DNA from: Sphingomonas sp.
Lineage (GTDB): Bacteria; Pseudomonadota; Alphaproteobacteria; Sphingomonadales; Sphingomonadaceae
Length of the DNA: 64,000 nucleotides
NCBI RefSeq assembly: GCF_024508665.1
Contig: NZ_JANINP010000006.1
Span: forward strand, 620,001-684,000
Direction of reading: 5' to 3'
This document shows positions 25,754 through 34,416 of the stretch, piece after piece (the first letter of the stretch is position 1; each line of letters starts with the position of its first letter). Both the position numbers and the translations under genes were made by a program. The notes beneath the pieces are model-generated. The model saw only the letters and a list, made by a program, of their open reading frames with translations. It searched no databases and was not told where the DNA came from.

Positions 25754-26959
25754 ATGCGGCGTTCCACGGACCATATCCTGACGACTCATGGCGGGAATCT
25801 GCCCCGCCCGGCCGATCTCGACGCCCTGCTCGTCAATGCCGATGCCAACCAGACCGAAATCGCGGTGCGGTTGCCCAAGGCAGTGCGCGAGGTCGTCGAG
25901 AAGCAGATCGAATGCGGCGTCGATATCATCAACGACGGCGAATATGTGAAGGCCGCCAACATGGGCAGCTACACCAGCTATATCCAGCAGCGCGTGGCCG
26001 GCTGGGAATCGCTGCCCCGCGACCCAGCGGCGCCGTCCAAACGGGCTGGTCCCGGCGAGCGCGACCGCCGCGATTTCCCGGGTTTCTACGAATCCGGCCT
26101 GTGGTTCGCCGGCGCCGGCGGCCCGGTGCGCCCGGGGTTCATGACGCCCGGCAATGTCCCCAAGCGTCCGGCCACCGAAAAGGTCTGTACGAGCGCTTTG
26201 ACCTATATCGGTCAGGCAGAGATCGCGAAGGATATCGACGCACTCAAGAAGGGCCTGGAGGGGAAGAGCGATGTCGACGGCTTCATCGCCGCTCTCGGGC
26301 CGCTCAGCGCCGGCGCCGGCGCGCGCAACGCATTCTATCGCGACGAGCGCGATTACATGATGGCGGTCGGCGCGGCGATGCGCGAGGAATATAAGGCGAT
26401 CACCGATGCCGGGCTGATCGTGCAGATCGATGAGCCCGAATTCGCCACGAGCTGGATGTTCTATCCCGATTGGTCGGTCGACCAGTATCGCGACTATCTG
26501 GAATTCGCGGTCGAGGTGATCAACCACGCGGTCGAGGGGCTGCCCGAAGAGCAAATCCGCTTTCATATGTGCTGGGGCAGCGGCCATCGCCCGCATGTCC
26601 ACGACATCGAGTTCAAGCACATCGTCGACCTGATGCTCAAGATCAACGCGCAATGCTACACGTTCGAGGCGAGCAACGTCCGCCACGCGCACGAATGGCG
26701 CATCTGGGAGGAGGTCAAGCTTCCTGCGGGCAAGATCATCTGCCCGGGCGTCGTCGGCCATATGACTGACCTGGTCGAGCATCCCGAACTGGTCGCCGAA
26801 CGGCTGGTCAATGTCGGCAAGCTCGTCGGCATGGAGAATATCCAGGGCGGGACCGATTGCGGCATCGGCTCGCGCGTCGGCCATCCCGAAGTGGTGTGGG
26901 CCAAACTGTCGGCAATGGCCGAAGGCGCGGCAATCGCCACCAAGAAGCTCAAGGGCTGA
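25754..26959 (+). CDS. MetE C-domain-like protein 1 (cobalamin-independent methionine synthase II family)
   Basis: 401 residues, a single TIM-barrel equivalent to the catalytic C-terminal half of MetE, without the N-terminal folate domain. The Zn-thiolate site is intact: H271 and C273 (RFHMCWGS), E305 (TFEASN) and C369 (GTDCGIG). The N-terminus RRSTDHILTTHGGNLPRP is shared with MetE-like 3 (46949-48157). The family includes core-MetE methionine synthases and epoxyalkane:coenzyme M transferase, all activating a thiol. Its place in a catabolic island argues for methyl or alkyl transfer, or thiol addition, to a degradation intermediate rather than routine methionine synthesis. The start has AGGAGA upstream. 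Confidence 0.82.
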   Translation: MRRSTDHILTTHGGNLPRPADLDALLVNADANQTEIAVRLPKAVREVVEKQIECGVDIINDGEYVKAANMGSYTSYIQQRVAGWESLPRDPAAPSKRAGPGERDRRDFPGFYESGLWFAGAGGPVRPGFMTPGNVPKRPATEKVCTSALTYIGQAEIAKDIDALKKGLEGKSDVDGFIAALGPLSAGAGARNAFYRDERDYMMAVGAAMREEYKAITDAGLIVQIDEPEFATSWMFYPDWSVDQYRDYLEFAVEVINHAVEGLPEEQIRFHMCWGSGHRPHVHDIEFKHIVDLMLKINAQCYTFEASNVRHAHEWRIWEEVKLPAGKIICPGVVGHMTDLVEHPELVAERLVNVGKLVGMENIQGGTDCGIGSRVGHPEVVWAKLSAMAEGAAIATKKLKG

Positions 26960-27042
26960 GCGTCATCACGGTCTCGCAGGCGGCGCGGCGAAGTGCCGCG
27001 CCGACTCTGGACAGTTCCGGCACGATCGGACACTAAGGGCGG

Positions 27043-27564
27043 ATGGGTAAAGCCGCTCGCACAACTACCGATCGACATCCGCCTTCGATCCTGCATCTGG
27101 TCAAACAGGTGCAGTATAAGGCGTATGTGCGGCTGGAATCGGTACTCAATCCGCTCGGCGTAACCGCCGTCCAGTTCCGAATTCTTACGACGCTCTCGAC
27201 GCGGCCCAATATGTCTTCGGCCGAATTGTCGCGCCTCTACGACGTCAAGCCGCAGACGATGATCAAGCAGATCGCCTTGCTCGAATCCAAGGGGCTGATC
27301 GATCGCCGCGTCAGCAGCGCCAACAAACGCCTGCTCGAATTGAGCCTGACCGCGGCCGGCAAGGACGCGCTGAAGAAGCTCCAGAAGGACACCCGCGCGC
27401 TCGAAGCCGAATTGCTGACGCCGCTGGATGGCGACGAGCTGGAAATATTGCGCGGCTACCTCACCCGGCTGCTGGACTCGCTCAGCGCCCCGAACGGGAA
27501 TCACGGCGCGGATATCGAGGAATTTACCCCCGAATATAGCCGGCCGGGAGTGCAGCGCCCTTAA
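27043..27564 (+). CDS. MarR-family transcriptional regulator
   Basis: 173 residues with a MarR winged helix: VTAVQFRILTTLSTRPNMSS, then ELSRLYDVKPQTMIKQIALLESKGLIDRR with the wing VSSANKRLLELSLTAAGK, and dimerising terminal helices. MarR proteins typically repress degradative or efflux genes and are released by aromatic ligands. It lies between MetE-like 1 and the extradiol dioxygenase gene, all on the plus strand. A perfect 15-base palindrome follows immediately before the dioxygenase. AAGGGCGG precedes the ATG. It is a candidate reader of one of the island motifs. Confidence 0.88.
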   Translation: MGKAARTTTDRHPPSILHLVKQVQYKAYVRLESVLNPLGVTAVQFRILTTLSTRPNMSSAELSRLYDVKPQTMIKQIALLESKGLIDRRVSSANKRLLELSLTAAGKDALKKLQKDTRALEAELLTPLDGDELEILRGYLTRLLDSLSAPNGNHGADIEEFTPEYSRPGVQRP

Positions 27565-27578
27565 TCTCACTGGCGTTC

Positions 27579-27593
27579 TTCGGTATTACCGAA
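27579..27593. promoter_or_regulatory. Perfect palindrome TTCGGTATTACCGAA upstream of the extradiol dioxygenase
   Basis: Seven-base arms around a central T lie 13 bases before the dioxygenase ATG and just after the MarR gene. The size and symmetry suit a MarR-type operator. A GCGTTCG element follows at once (27595-27609). Confidence 0.55.
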
Positions 27594-27606
27594 TAGCGTT
27601 CGTTCT

Positions 27607-28551
27607 ATGCTGCAGTCGCTCGGCTATATCGGAGTCACCACGGCGCGGGTCGATGCCTGGGCGGGATTCGCCACGGACCTGCTCGGCATGCAGCTCGCCG
27701 ATCGCAGCGCACACGGCTTCGCCCTGCGTACCGATAATCGCGCGGGTCGCCTGTTCCTCGAAAGCGGCGCAAACGAGGGCGTCAGCGCGATGGGCTGGGA
27801 AGTCGCGGATGGCGATGCCCTGGCGCGGCTGGCGACGCGGCTATCCGACGCCGGCCATCCGGTCGTTCCAGGCACGCCGATCGAGGCTGAGCAACGCCGC
27901 GTTGCCGAACTGCTCATCGCCCACGATCCCGCCGGCAACCGCCTCGAATTCTTCCACGGCGCCGCCGCGGCGCCCTCCGCCTTCGTCCCCGGCCGCGCGC
28001 TCAGCGGCTTTCGTACCGGAGCGCTCGGGCTCGGCCATGTCGTACTGACCGTCCGGTCGCTCGACGCGGTGCTGCCCTTCTATGTCGACCTGCTCGGCTT
28101 CCGGCTCAGCGATTATGCGCTGCGGCCGTTCAAGGCATTCTTCTTTCATCTCAACAGTCGTCATCACAGCTTCGCCGCTATCGAGACGGGCGTCGACGGC
28201 TTCCATCACCTGATGGTCGAGCTCGATTCGCTCGACGATGTCGGCCAGGCCTATGACCTCGCCCAGCTGGAGGAGGGGCGCATCGGCGTGACGCTCGGCC
28301 GCCACACCAACGATTTCATGACCAGCTTCTATGCCCGCACGCCGTCGGACTTCATGATCGAACTGGGCTGGGGCGGGCGGTCGATCGATCCCGCGACATG
28401 GCAGCCGTTCGAATGCGATTACGGCCCCAGCCTATGGGGCCACGAACGCTCGTGGCTCGACGACGCCAAACGTGCCGAAGCGCGCAAGCTCCGCCTCGAC
28501 GCCGCCGCGGCAGGCCGCCGCGCGCCGGATTTCGTGCGCGGGGCGGCCTAG
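27607..28551 (+). CDS. Type I extradiol ring-cleavage dioxygenase (BphC/HsaC-like)
   Basis: 314 residues in two VOC-fold domains. The C-terminal domain keeps the Fe(II) ligands expected from BphC: H144 (GLGHVVL), H200/H201 (FHHLMVE) and E252 (FMIELGWG). Second-sphere residues are also present as H186/H187 (SRHHSF) and H233 in GRHTNDFMTSFY, a nearly canonical family signature, and the tail YGPSLWGHERSW is also family-typical. It would cleave a catechol-type ring next to the hydroxyls. No ring-hydroxylating dioxygenase lies nearby, so the catechol must arise by hydroxylation by another enzyme or by demethylation. The ribosome site is weak. Confidence 0.87.
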   Translation: MLQSLGYIGVTTARVDAWAGFATDLLGMQLADRSAHGFALRTDNRAGRLFLESGANEGVSAMGWEVADGDALARLATRLSDAGHPVVPGTPIEAEQRRVAELLIAHDPAGNRLEFFHGAAAAPSAFVPGRALSGFRTGALGLGHVVLTVRSLDAVLPFYVDLLGFRLSDYALRPFKAFFFHLNSRHHSFAAIETGVDGFHHLMVELDSLDDVGQAYDLAQLEEGRIGVTLGRHTNDFMTSFYARTPSDFMIELGWGGRSIDPATWQPFECDYGPSLWGHERSWLDDAKRAEARKLRLDAAAAGRRAPDFVRGAA

Positions 28552-28567
28552 GCTCGCTGAACTGGCG

Positions 28568-29380
28568 TCAGCCTTTCGCTGCCTTCTCTGCGGGCTTGGG
28601 AAGCGCGCCCATCCGCTCCGACACTGCCTCGGTCGATGCCAACAGCATCTTGCTGAAGTCCTTGAGCCGCGTCTTGCTCATGAAGTCGGTTGGGCCGAGC
28701 AAAGTGATGGTCGCGGCGATCTTGCCGCTATGGTCGAAGATCGGCGCGGCGATCGCCGCGAAGTTGCGGTTCAGCATTCCGGCGCTCGACGAATAGCCCT
28801 CCCGGCGGATCCGCTCACCACTCTCGGCGAGTTCTTCCTTGGTCGGAGTGGGGATATCACCGCGGGTGGCGTCATAGGCGGCCTGCGCCGCCACCGCGCG
28901 AGCGACCTCGGTCTCCGGCAGATGGGCGAGGAACACCAGCCCGGTCGCGGACGTCGTCACCGGCAGGATATAGCCGAGCCGGATCAGGAACGCGCCTTGC
29001 AGCCTGCCGTCGGCCTTGGCGACGATGCACGGGCCGCGGTCGCCCCATAGCGACAAATAGATCGCGCAGTCGGTCTTGTCGCGAAGCTCGGTCAGAGTCT
29101 CGGCGGCGAGCCCGACCACGTCGAGCTGGCGGATGGCGGCAAGCCCAAGCTGGATGGCGAAGGTGCCAAGCCCGTAATGGCCGTTATGGGGGTCCTGATA
29201 GGCCATATTCTCGCGCACGAAGCTGACGAGATAGAGATGCACCTTGCTCGGCGGCATGCTGGCGCGCGCGGCAATTTCACGCAGCGGCAGCGGTCCTTCG
29301 GCCATGCGCAGCACCCGCAGCACTCGAAATCCCACTTCAATCGACTGGACACGCCGGCGCGATTGTTCGGTGTCTGCCAT
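28568..29380 (-). CDS. IclR-family regulator of the island
   Basis: 270 residues from ATG 29378-29380 (GAGAGGA upstream; an upstream in-frame start is less likely). The winged helix spans about 10-75 (SIEVGFRVLRVLRMAEGPLP, REIAARASMPPSKVHLYLVS), and the IclR effector domain spans about 90-255 (LVFLAHLPETEVARAV, SSAGMLNRNFAAIAAPIFD). IclR proteins often control protocatechuate, homogentisate or other aromatic pathways. It faces the extradiol dioxygenase gene tail to tail and is probably a global regulator of part of the island. The C-terminal Lys/Ala-rich tail is unremarkable. Confidence 0.86.
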   Translation of the reverse strand: MADTEQSRRRVQSIEVGFRVLRVLRMAEGPLPLREIAARASMPPSKVHLYLVSFVRENMAYQDPHNGHYGLGTFAIQLGLAAIRQLDVVGLAAETLTELRDKTDCAIYLSLWGDRGPCIVAKADGRLQGAFLIRLGYILPVTTSATGLVFLAHLPETEVARAVAAQAAYDATRGDIPTPTKEELAESGERIRREGYSSSAGMLNRNFAAIAAPIFDHSGKIAATITLLGPTDFMSKTRLKDFSKMLLASTEAVSERMGALPKPAEKAAKG

Positions 29381-29491
29381 GCGTTTGATTCCTCTCGTCA
29401 CATTTCCCCGCTGCTCTCCTGCCGTCCAGCCGCCGATCTGTCCATTCGGCAATGATCGGCGGCGGGGCGGAGCGCGGTGACGAGGTGGCGA

Positions 29492-30013
29492 TCAGCCGGC
29501 GGCGGGTGCGCCGTGCTTGCGCGCGTTCCATGCCTTGAGAACGCCATGTGCTTCGCTGGCAGCCGCTTCCAGAAAGCCGGGCGCTTCGGTTCGCGCGGCG
29601 ACTTCGAGGCGCAAGCCGTTGGGATCGAAAAAATAGATCGAGCGGACGAACTCGTGATCGACCAAGGGCGTGGTCTTGATCCCATGGTCGGCCAACCGTT
29701 GCCGCATCGCCTCGACATCGTCGACCGAATCGGTCTCGATCGCGAAATGCTGGACCCATTCGGGTGTGTTGGGAGAGGGCGCCGGCTTCTCGTCGCCGCC
29801 CAGGTCGAAAAAGGCGATGTACGAGCCGTCGCCCAGCTGGAAGAAGAAGTGCACATAGGGCTGCTCCTCGCCCGTGCTCGGCACCTTTTCGGACATCATG
29901 CAATTGACCAGCGGCAGCCCCAGAATGTCCTCGTAGAAATGGCGCGTCTCCTCCGCATCGCGGCAGGGATAGGCGAAATGATACAGGCCCTTGAGCGGCG
30001 GCGCGTCGGTCAT
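29492..30013 (-). CDS. VOC-family (glyoxalase/dioxygenase-fold) protein
   Basis: 173 residues with a paired beta-alpha-beta-beta-beta VOC fold: LYHFAYPCRDAEETRHFYED, HFFFQLGDGSYIAFFDLGG, VQHFAIETDSVDDVEAM and SIYFFDPNGLRLEVAAR. Putative metal ligands are the His in YHFAYP and VQHFAI and the Glu in LRLEVA. Members include glyoxalases, extradiol-type dioxygenases and dehalogenase-like enzymes. The exact reaction is unclear. It is a single gene between the IclR and LysR genes, with ribosome site GAGAGAAGG just upstream. Confidence 0.78.
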   Translation of the reverse strand: MTDAPPLKGLYHFAYPCRDAEETRHFYEDILGLPLVNCMMSEKVPSTGEEQPYVHFFFQLGDGSYIAFFDLGGDEKPAPSPNTPEWVQHFAIETDSVDDVEAMRQRLADHGIKTTPLVDHEFVRSIYFFDPNGLRLEVAARTEAPGFLEAAASEAHGVLKAWNARKHGAPAAG

Positions 30014-30062
30014 CCTTCTCTCCTCTTGCCCATGGCCTAGCAGGATCGAGCGCCGGCTTTTG

Positions 30063-30974
30063 TCACCCCGCGGGGAGGACGCCCGCGTGGTGGATCATCA
30101 TGTCGATGAAGCGCTGCAGTGCCGGCGAGCGGTCGCTCTTGCGCCACACCAACAGCACTTCGAACTGGAGCCCGAGATCGCTGATCGGCACCAGTTGGAT
30201 ATTGTGCGCCGGCGACGACTGGCTCGACGCCGTCACGAAACCGACACCCATCCCCACCGCGACCAGGCTCAGCAGGATCGAGTTCGTCGTGCATTCCTGG
30301 ACGATGCGCGGTGTGCTGCCGCTCTCGACGCAGGCCGTCATCAACCGGTCGTAATAGCCGGGTGCGGTCAGCCGTGCCGGGCCGAGCGCGGGCTCCTCGG
30401 CAATCTCGGCCATCGTCACCGAAGCGCGCCCGGCCAGCCGGTGGCTTTCGTGCACGGCCAGCATCGTCTCGCCATGGCCGAGGCAGATGCGGTCGAGCAC
30501 GTCATAGTCGCGCTCTTCGAGATGCGCGTCATAGATCAGCCCGACATCGAGCGTGCCTTCCTTGAGCGCGGCAATCTGGTTCACCGATCCCATCGACTTG
30601 AGATCGAGCGCCACCGACGGCTCGCTCTCGCGGAAATTGCGCAGACCGTGCGAGATGAAGTCGTGCGCGGCGATGATCTCGCTGAGCCCGATGCGGATCG
30701 TGCCGAGATGGCCGCTGCCCAACCGCTGGGCGCGATCGACGGCGCGGTCGACCTGCGACAAGATCTCCTCGACATCGCTTAGGAAGACGCGCCCGGCGCT
30801 CGACAGGCGCACGCCTCGCGGCAACCGTTCGAACAGCTCAATGCCGAGCTCGGTCTCGAGGTCGCGGATCTGCCGCGTCAGCGCCGGCTGCGCGACACGC
30901 AACGCGATCGCGGCACGGCCGAAATGCTGCTCGCGGCCGATCGCGCGGAAATAGCGAAGATGGCGTAGCTCCAT
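30063..30974 (-). CDS. LysR-family regulator
   Basis: 303 residues from MELRHLRYF (ATG 30972-30974); a start nine codons upstream is possible. It has the LysR helix-turn-helix FGRAAIALRVAQPALTRQIR, residues about 16-40, and a periplasmic-binding-like effector domain with IRIGLSEIIAAHDFI. It is divergent from the seven-gene hydrolase-monooxygenase operon starting at 31082, the classical LysR layout, so it most likely activates that operon in response to a pathway intermediate. The 107-base gap should hold its binding sites, though I could not point to one convincing T-N11-A box. Confidence 0.87.
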   Translation of the reverse strand: MELRHLRYFRAIGREQHFGRAAIALRVAQPALTRQIRDLETELGIELFERLPRGVRLSSAGRVFLSDVEEILSQVDRAVDRAQRLGSGHLGTIRIGLSEIIAAHDFISHGLRNFRESEPSVALDLKSMGSVNQIAALKEGTLDVGLIYDAHLEERDYDVLDRICLGHGETMLAVHESHRLAGRASVTMAEIAEEPALGPARLTAPGYYDRLMTACVESGSTPRIVQECTTNSILLSLVAVGMGVGFVTASSQSSPAHNIQLVPISDLGLQFEVLLVWRKSDRSPALQRFIDMMIHHAGVLPAG

Positions 30975-31081
30975 CCAATTTCCATACCTGTCGGGCATCA
31001 AAGCCTCAAGTACAAAGAATTGGACGTATCAGTCGCCGGGCAACACTCTGAAGCTCACAAAGAAGAGACGAGTGGAGAGCG

Positions 31082-31897
31082 ATGCAGCCCCAAGGCCTTG
31101 AAGAACTGAGCTTCGGCACTGTGTCGGCACTCGACGTGCTGGGCACCGAGCTCGAAATCTTCCAGGCTGGGGGCGGTCCGCCGCTTCTGTTCCTGCACGG
31201 GCTCGACGGGATCGAGGGGGCTGCGCCGCTGCAGCGCGAACTGGCGAAGCATTTCACCGTCTACGCTCCGTCGCATCCCGGTTTCGGGGCGTCCGCCGGC
31301 TCGCCGCGGATCGATCGCGTCGACGACCTCGGCTATTTCTATCTCGACCTGCTCGACCAGCTCGGGCTCGACCGGCCGGTCATCGTCGGCACGTCGTTCG
31401 GCGGCTGGGTGGCGGCGGAAATGCTGACCAAGGAGCCGGGCCGGGCCGCGCAGCTCGTGCTGGTCTCTCCGCTCGGCCTGCCCACTGCCAATCGCCGCGA
31501 GCAATATGTCACTGACATCTTCATGCTGTCGCGCCAGGAGCTCGGCAAACGCATGCAGGTCGGCGAGCCCGCGCTCGGCAGCGACATGAAGACGCTGGCG
31601 ACGCTGCCGGAAGACCGTCTGCGCCGGCTGATGCGCAACGACGAGGCGGCGAGCCATTTCGGCTGGACCCCATACATGTCGAACAGGAAGCTCGGGGACC
31701 GCACGCACCGCATCGCCAGCCCGACTCTCGTCATTTGGGGCGAGGCGGACGGCATCGTCAGCGCCAGATATCGCGACGACTGGCGCAAGGCGCTGCCCCA
31801 GGCCGAAGTCGAATCCTTCGAAGACGCCGGACACCGCGTCCACGCCGACCAGCCTGGCAGGCTCGCCGCCCGCATCGCCGCTTTTGCCGGCCGCTGA
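31082..31897 (+). CDS. Alpha/beta hydrolase (meta-cleavage-product hydrolase-like)
   Basis: 271 residues with the alpha/beta fold: oxyanion turn FLHGLDG, nucleophile elbow VGTSFGGWVAAEM (Ser), the acid in LVIWGEADGIV and the His in DAGHRVHADQP. The short cap and overall length resemble MhpC/BphD-type C-C hydrolases, which would fit after extradiol cleavage, but esterase activity is equally compatible. It is the first gene of a tightly packed operon (31082-37436) divergent from LysR. The next start lies 20 bases after its stop. Confidence 0.8.
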   Translation: MQPQGLEELSFGTVSALDVLGTELEIFQAGGGPPLLFLHGLDGIEGAAPLQRELAKHFTVYAPSHPGFGASAGSPRIDRVDDLGYFYLDLLDQLGLDRPVIVGTSFGGWVAAEMLTKEPGRAAQLVLVSPLGLPTANRREQYVTDIFMLSRQELGKRMQVGEPALGSDMKTLATLPEDRLRRLMRNDEAASHFGWTPYMSNRKLGDRTHRIASPTLVIWGEADGIVSARYRDDWRKALPQAEVESFEDAGHRVHADQPGRLAARIAAFAGR

Positions 31898-31917
31898 ACG
31901 ATCGCTCGGAGACAAAG

Positions 31918-33108
31918 ATGAAGATCTGGCAATTCAGCGAACAAGCCTATCACCCCGCTTTTCAGAAGCCGGGCTCGATGCGCGTGACGCTGCCGCAACG
32001 CGAATGCGATCCGGTCGAGGCCGGGCAGCTGCTCAACCGCTATCTCGACGAATATATGCTCGCCGACGAGGTCGGGCTCAATATCATGGTCAATGAGCAT
32101 CACGCCGCCGCGACCTGCATGTCGACGTCGTGCATGACGACGCTCGCTATCCTCGCGCGCCAGACCAGCAACGCGCGCCTGCTTGCCTTGGGCATCCCGC
32201 TCGCCAACCGCTCCAATCCGCTGCGTGTCGCCGAAGAGATCGCGATGGTCGATTGTCTGTCGGGCGGGCGGCTCGAAGTCGGCCTGGTCAAGGGCGCGGC
32301 ATATGAATTGTTCATGTCGAACCGCCAGCCGACCGGCTTCATGGACCGCTTCTGGGAAGCGCATGACCTGATCCTGGATGCGCTGTCCAACGCCGGCGAT
32401 AATTTCTCCTGGGAAGGCGAGCATTTTCATTATCGCACCGCCAGCTTGTGGCCGCGGCCGATTCAGCAGCCGCATCCGCCGATCTGGATGACCGCGTCGA
32501 GTGCGAGCAGCGCCAGCGAATATGGCAAGCGCGGCTATACCTGCGCGACCTTCCTGTCGGGCGCCGTCGCCCGCTCGGTATTCAGCGGCTATCGCGCCGC
32601 CTATCTCGCGGCGCACGGCGTGCAGCCCGACCAGGACAAGCTCGCCTATCTGGCGCTGGTCTCCTGCGCGGGCGACCGCGCCACCGCCTTCGCCCGCGCC
32701 GAGAAGATGAAGAGCTATTTCACCACCGCTGCCCGGCTCGATCCGCAGTTCCGCAATCCGCTCGGCTTCAATCCGGTCGAGGCGAATATCCGCATGCTCC
32801 AGGCTGGCGCCAACGCGATGCGTCCGCGCCTGCGCAACGGCGAGGCGCTGCCGGTCGATGGCACGATCGAGCAATATATGGAGGCGGGCCTGTTCTTCGT
32901 TGGCACGCCCGACGAAGTGTACGAGCAATTGGTGACGTTCCACGAGGAGACGGGCGGGTTCGGCAACCTGCTGATGATGGGGCAGGCCGGCGAACTCGAC
33001 CACGGGGAGACGGTCGACAACTTGACGTTGATGGGCCGCGAAGTCGCGCCGCGGCTTGCCGAACTCGCGACCCGGACGGTCGAGGTGCGGTATGAGGCCG
33101 TTGCCTGA
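31918..33108 (+). CDS. LLM-class flavin-dependent monooxygenase 1
   Basis: 396 residues of the bacterial-luciferase-like TIM barrel: VGLNIMVNEHHAAATCM, ARQTSNARLLALGIPLANRS, MVDCLSGGRLEVGLVKG and IQQPHPPIWMTASS. These enzymes use reduced FMN from a partner reductase and molecular oxygen to hydroxylate or perform Baeyer-Villiger or desulfonation-type reactions. The partner reductase is probably the one encoded four genes downstream at 35535-36062. It is a paralogue of the island protein at 43629-44939. The next esterase gene starts inside its 3' end. Confidence 0.86.
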   Translation: MKIWQFSEQAYHPAFQKPGSMRVTLPQRECDPVEAGQLLNRYLDEYMLADEVGLNIMVNEHHAAATCMSTSCMTTLAILARQTSNARLLALGIPLANRSNPLRVAEEIAMVDCLSGGRLEVGLVKGAAYELFMSNRQPTGFMDRFWEAHDLILDALSNAGDNFSWEGEHFHYRTASLWPRPIQQPHPPIWMTASSASSASEYGKRGYTCATFLSGAVARSVFSGYRAAYLAAHGVQPDQDKLAYLALVSCAGDRATAFARAEKMKSYFTTAARLDPQFRNPLGFNPVEANIRMLQAGANAMRPRLRNGEALPVDGTIEQYMEAGLFFVGTPDEVYEQLVTFHEETGGFGNLLMMGQAGELDHGETVDNLTLMGREVAPRLAELATRTVEVRYEAVA

Positions 33109-34039
33109 ACCCGCCCTCGCGGACGGCATGGACCGCTACGTCGCGCTAGTCCGCGCGACGCCACCGGCTGCCAGCATCGAAACCACGCGGCTGGTCGGCG
33201 ACCTCACGGGCCGGCGCTACGCCGAGGGCCATGCGCCGCAAGTCACACGCTTCGACACCTTTGTCGCAGCACCTGGGCGCGAGATCGCGTTGCGCGTTTT
33301 CGATCCGGGCGGGGAGGGGTTGCGGCCGGCGATCTGCTATTTCCACGGCGGGGGTTTTGCGTTCGGCAGCATCGAGAGCTTCGACATTGTCGGCGCGGCG
33401 CTGGCCGAGGCGACCGGCGCGGTCGTCGCCAGCGTCCAATATCGCCGCCTGCCCGAAACGGACTATGCCGGAGCGCAAGCCGATTGCGATGCGGCGTTCG
33501 CTTGGCTCGGCCGTCAGGCCGAAGCGCTCTCGGTGGATCCGGCACGGATCGCAGTGGCCGGAGACAGTGCCGGCGCGCTGCTGACACTGGCATGCGGCGC
33601 CACCGCGCGGCCGATCTGCCAGTTACTTTTCTACGGCACGTTCGCGATGGACCCCGAAGCATCCGCCTACCGCGATGCGCTCGATCCGCTGCTGACCGCC
33701 GAGCGCATCCGACAGTATATCGCTCTGTTCACTCTGTGCGGTGGTCTCGACGCCAACCCGGCGCCGGTCGATCGCCGTGACCTTGGCGCACTTCCGCCGA
33801 CCCATATCGTCGCGGCCGAATATGACCCGCTCTGCGCCGAAGCAGTCGCTTTTGCCGCGCGGCTCGAAGACGCCGGGGTTCCGACGACGCTCCGTATCGC
33901 CCCGGGCATGATCCACGGTTTCCTGCGCGCGGTCGGCGTCTCGGCCGCGGCGCGCGCCGAACTTGCGGCCGCAGCCGAAACGATCCGTCTATTGCTGTCG
34001 GCGCCAGTATCTATCGAAATGAGGAAGGCCTTCGCGTGA
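33092..34039 (+). CDS. HSL-family alpha/beta hydrolase (esterase) 1
   Basis: 315 residues from ATG 33092, overlapping the monooxygenase gene by 17 bases; MDRYVALV further on is an alternative start. Hormone-sensitive-lipase family motifs are HGGG in CYFHGGGFAFGS, the elbow AVAGDSAGALL, the acid in AAEYDPLCAEA and the His in GMIHGFLRAVG. These cytoplasmic esterases cut short acyl or aryl esters. It is the close counterpart of the protein at 48159-49091, and both are followed by a carboxymuconolactone-decarboxylase-like gene. The stop overlaps that gene's GTG (GTGA). Confidence 0.85.
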   Translation: MRPLPEPALADGMDRYVALVRATPPAASIETTRLVGDLTGRRYAEGHAPQVTRFDTFVAAPGREIALRVFDPGGEGLRPAICYFHGGGFAFGSIESFDIVGAALAEATGAVVASVQYRRLPETDYAGAQADCDAAFAWLGRQAEALSVDPARIAVAGDSAGALLTLACGATARPICQLLFYGTFAMDPEASAYRDALDPLLTAERIRQYIALFTLCGGLDANPAPVDRRDLGALPPTHIVAAEYDPLCAEAVAFAARLEDAGVPTTLRIAPGMIHGFLRAVGVSAAARAELAAAAETIRLLLSAPVSIEMRKAFA

Positions 34040-34416
34040 AGAAAGACGAGTCCTACGACCGCGGCCGCGCGATGCGCTTCGACATGTTCGGGGAACCCGG
34101 CGTGCGCAGCCTCGACAATGTCGACGACTTCAACGAGCCGCTACAGGATTTGGTGACGCGGCTTTGCTTCGGCGACGTGTGGAGCCGCCCGGGGCTCGAT
34201 CGCAAGACCCGCTCGATGCTGACGATCGCGATCCTGATCGGCCAGTCGCGGCCCGACCAGTTGCGCAACCATATCAACGGCGCGCTCGCCAATGGCGTCA
34301 CCAAGGAGGAGATCAGGGAGATCCTGCTCCACGCGACGCTCTATGTCGGCTTGCCCGCTGGAACGGACAGCTGGCGCCATGCGCGCGAAGTCCTGCAGGA
34401 AAACGATGTCTATTGA
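34036..34416 (+). CDS. Carboxymuconolactone decarboxylase-family protein 1
   Basis: 126 residues, PcaC-like all-helical fold: DDFNEPLQDLVTRLCFGDVW, LDRKTRSMLTIAILI and NHINGALANGVTKEEIREILLH. The conserved His of PcaC-type members is kept in LRNHINGAL, and the AhpD-type CxxC is absent, so decarboxylase/isomerase chemistry is more likely than peroxidase. GTG start at 34036. It pairs with the HSL esterase upstream; the same pair recurs at 48159-49484. It overlaps the RibB gene by 11 bases. Confidence 0.82.
   Translation: MKKDESYDRGRAMRFDMFGEPGVRSLDNVDDFNEPLQDLVTRLCFGDVWSRPGLDRKTRSMLTIAILIGQSRPDQLRNHINGALANGVTKEEIREILLHATLYVGLPAGTDSWRHAREVLQENDVY

Noticed and set aside
31339..33129. 596-codon minus-strand frame opposite the hydrolase and LLM1 genes
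   Set aside because: It spans the boundary of two real plus-strand genes and has no recognisable fold.
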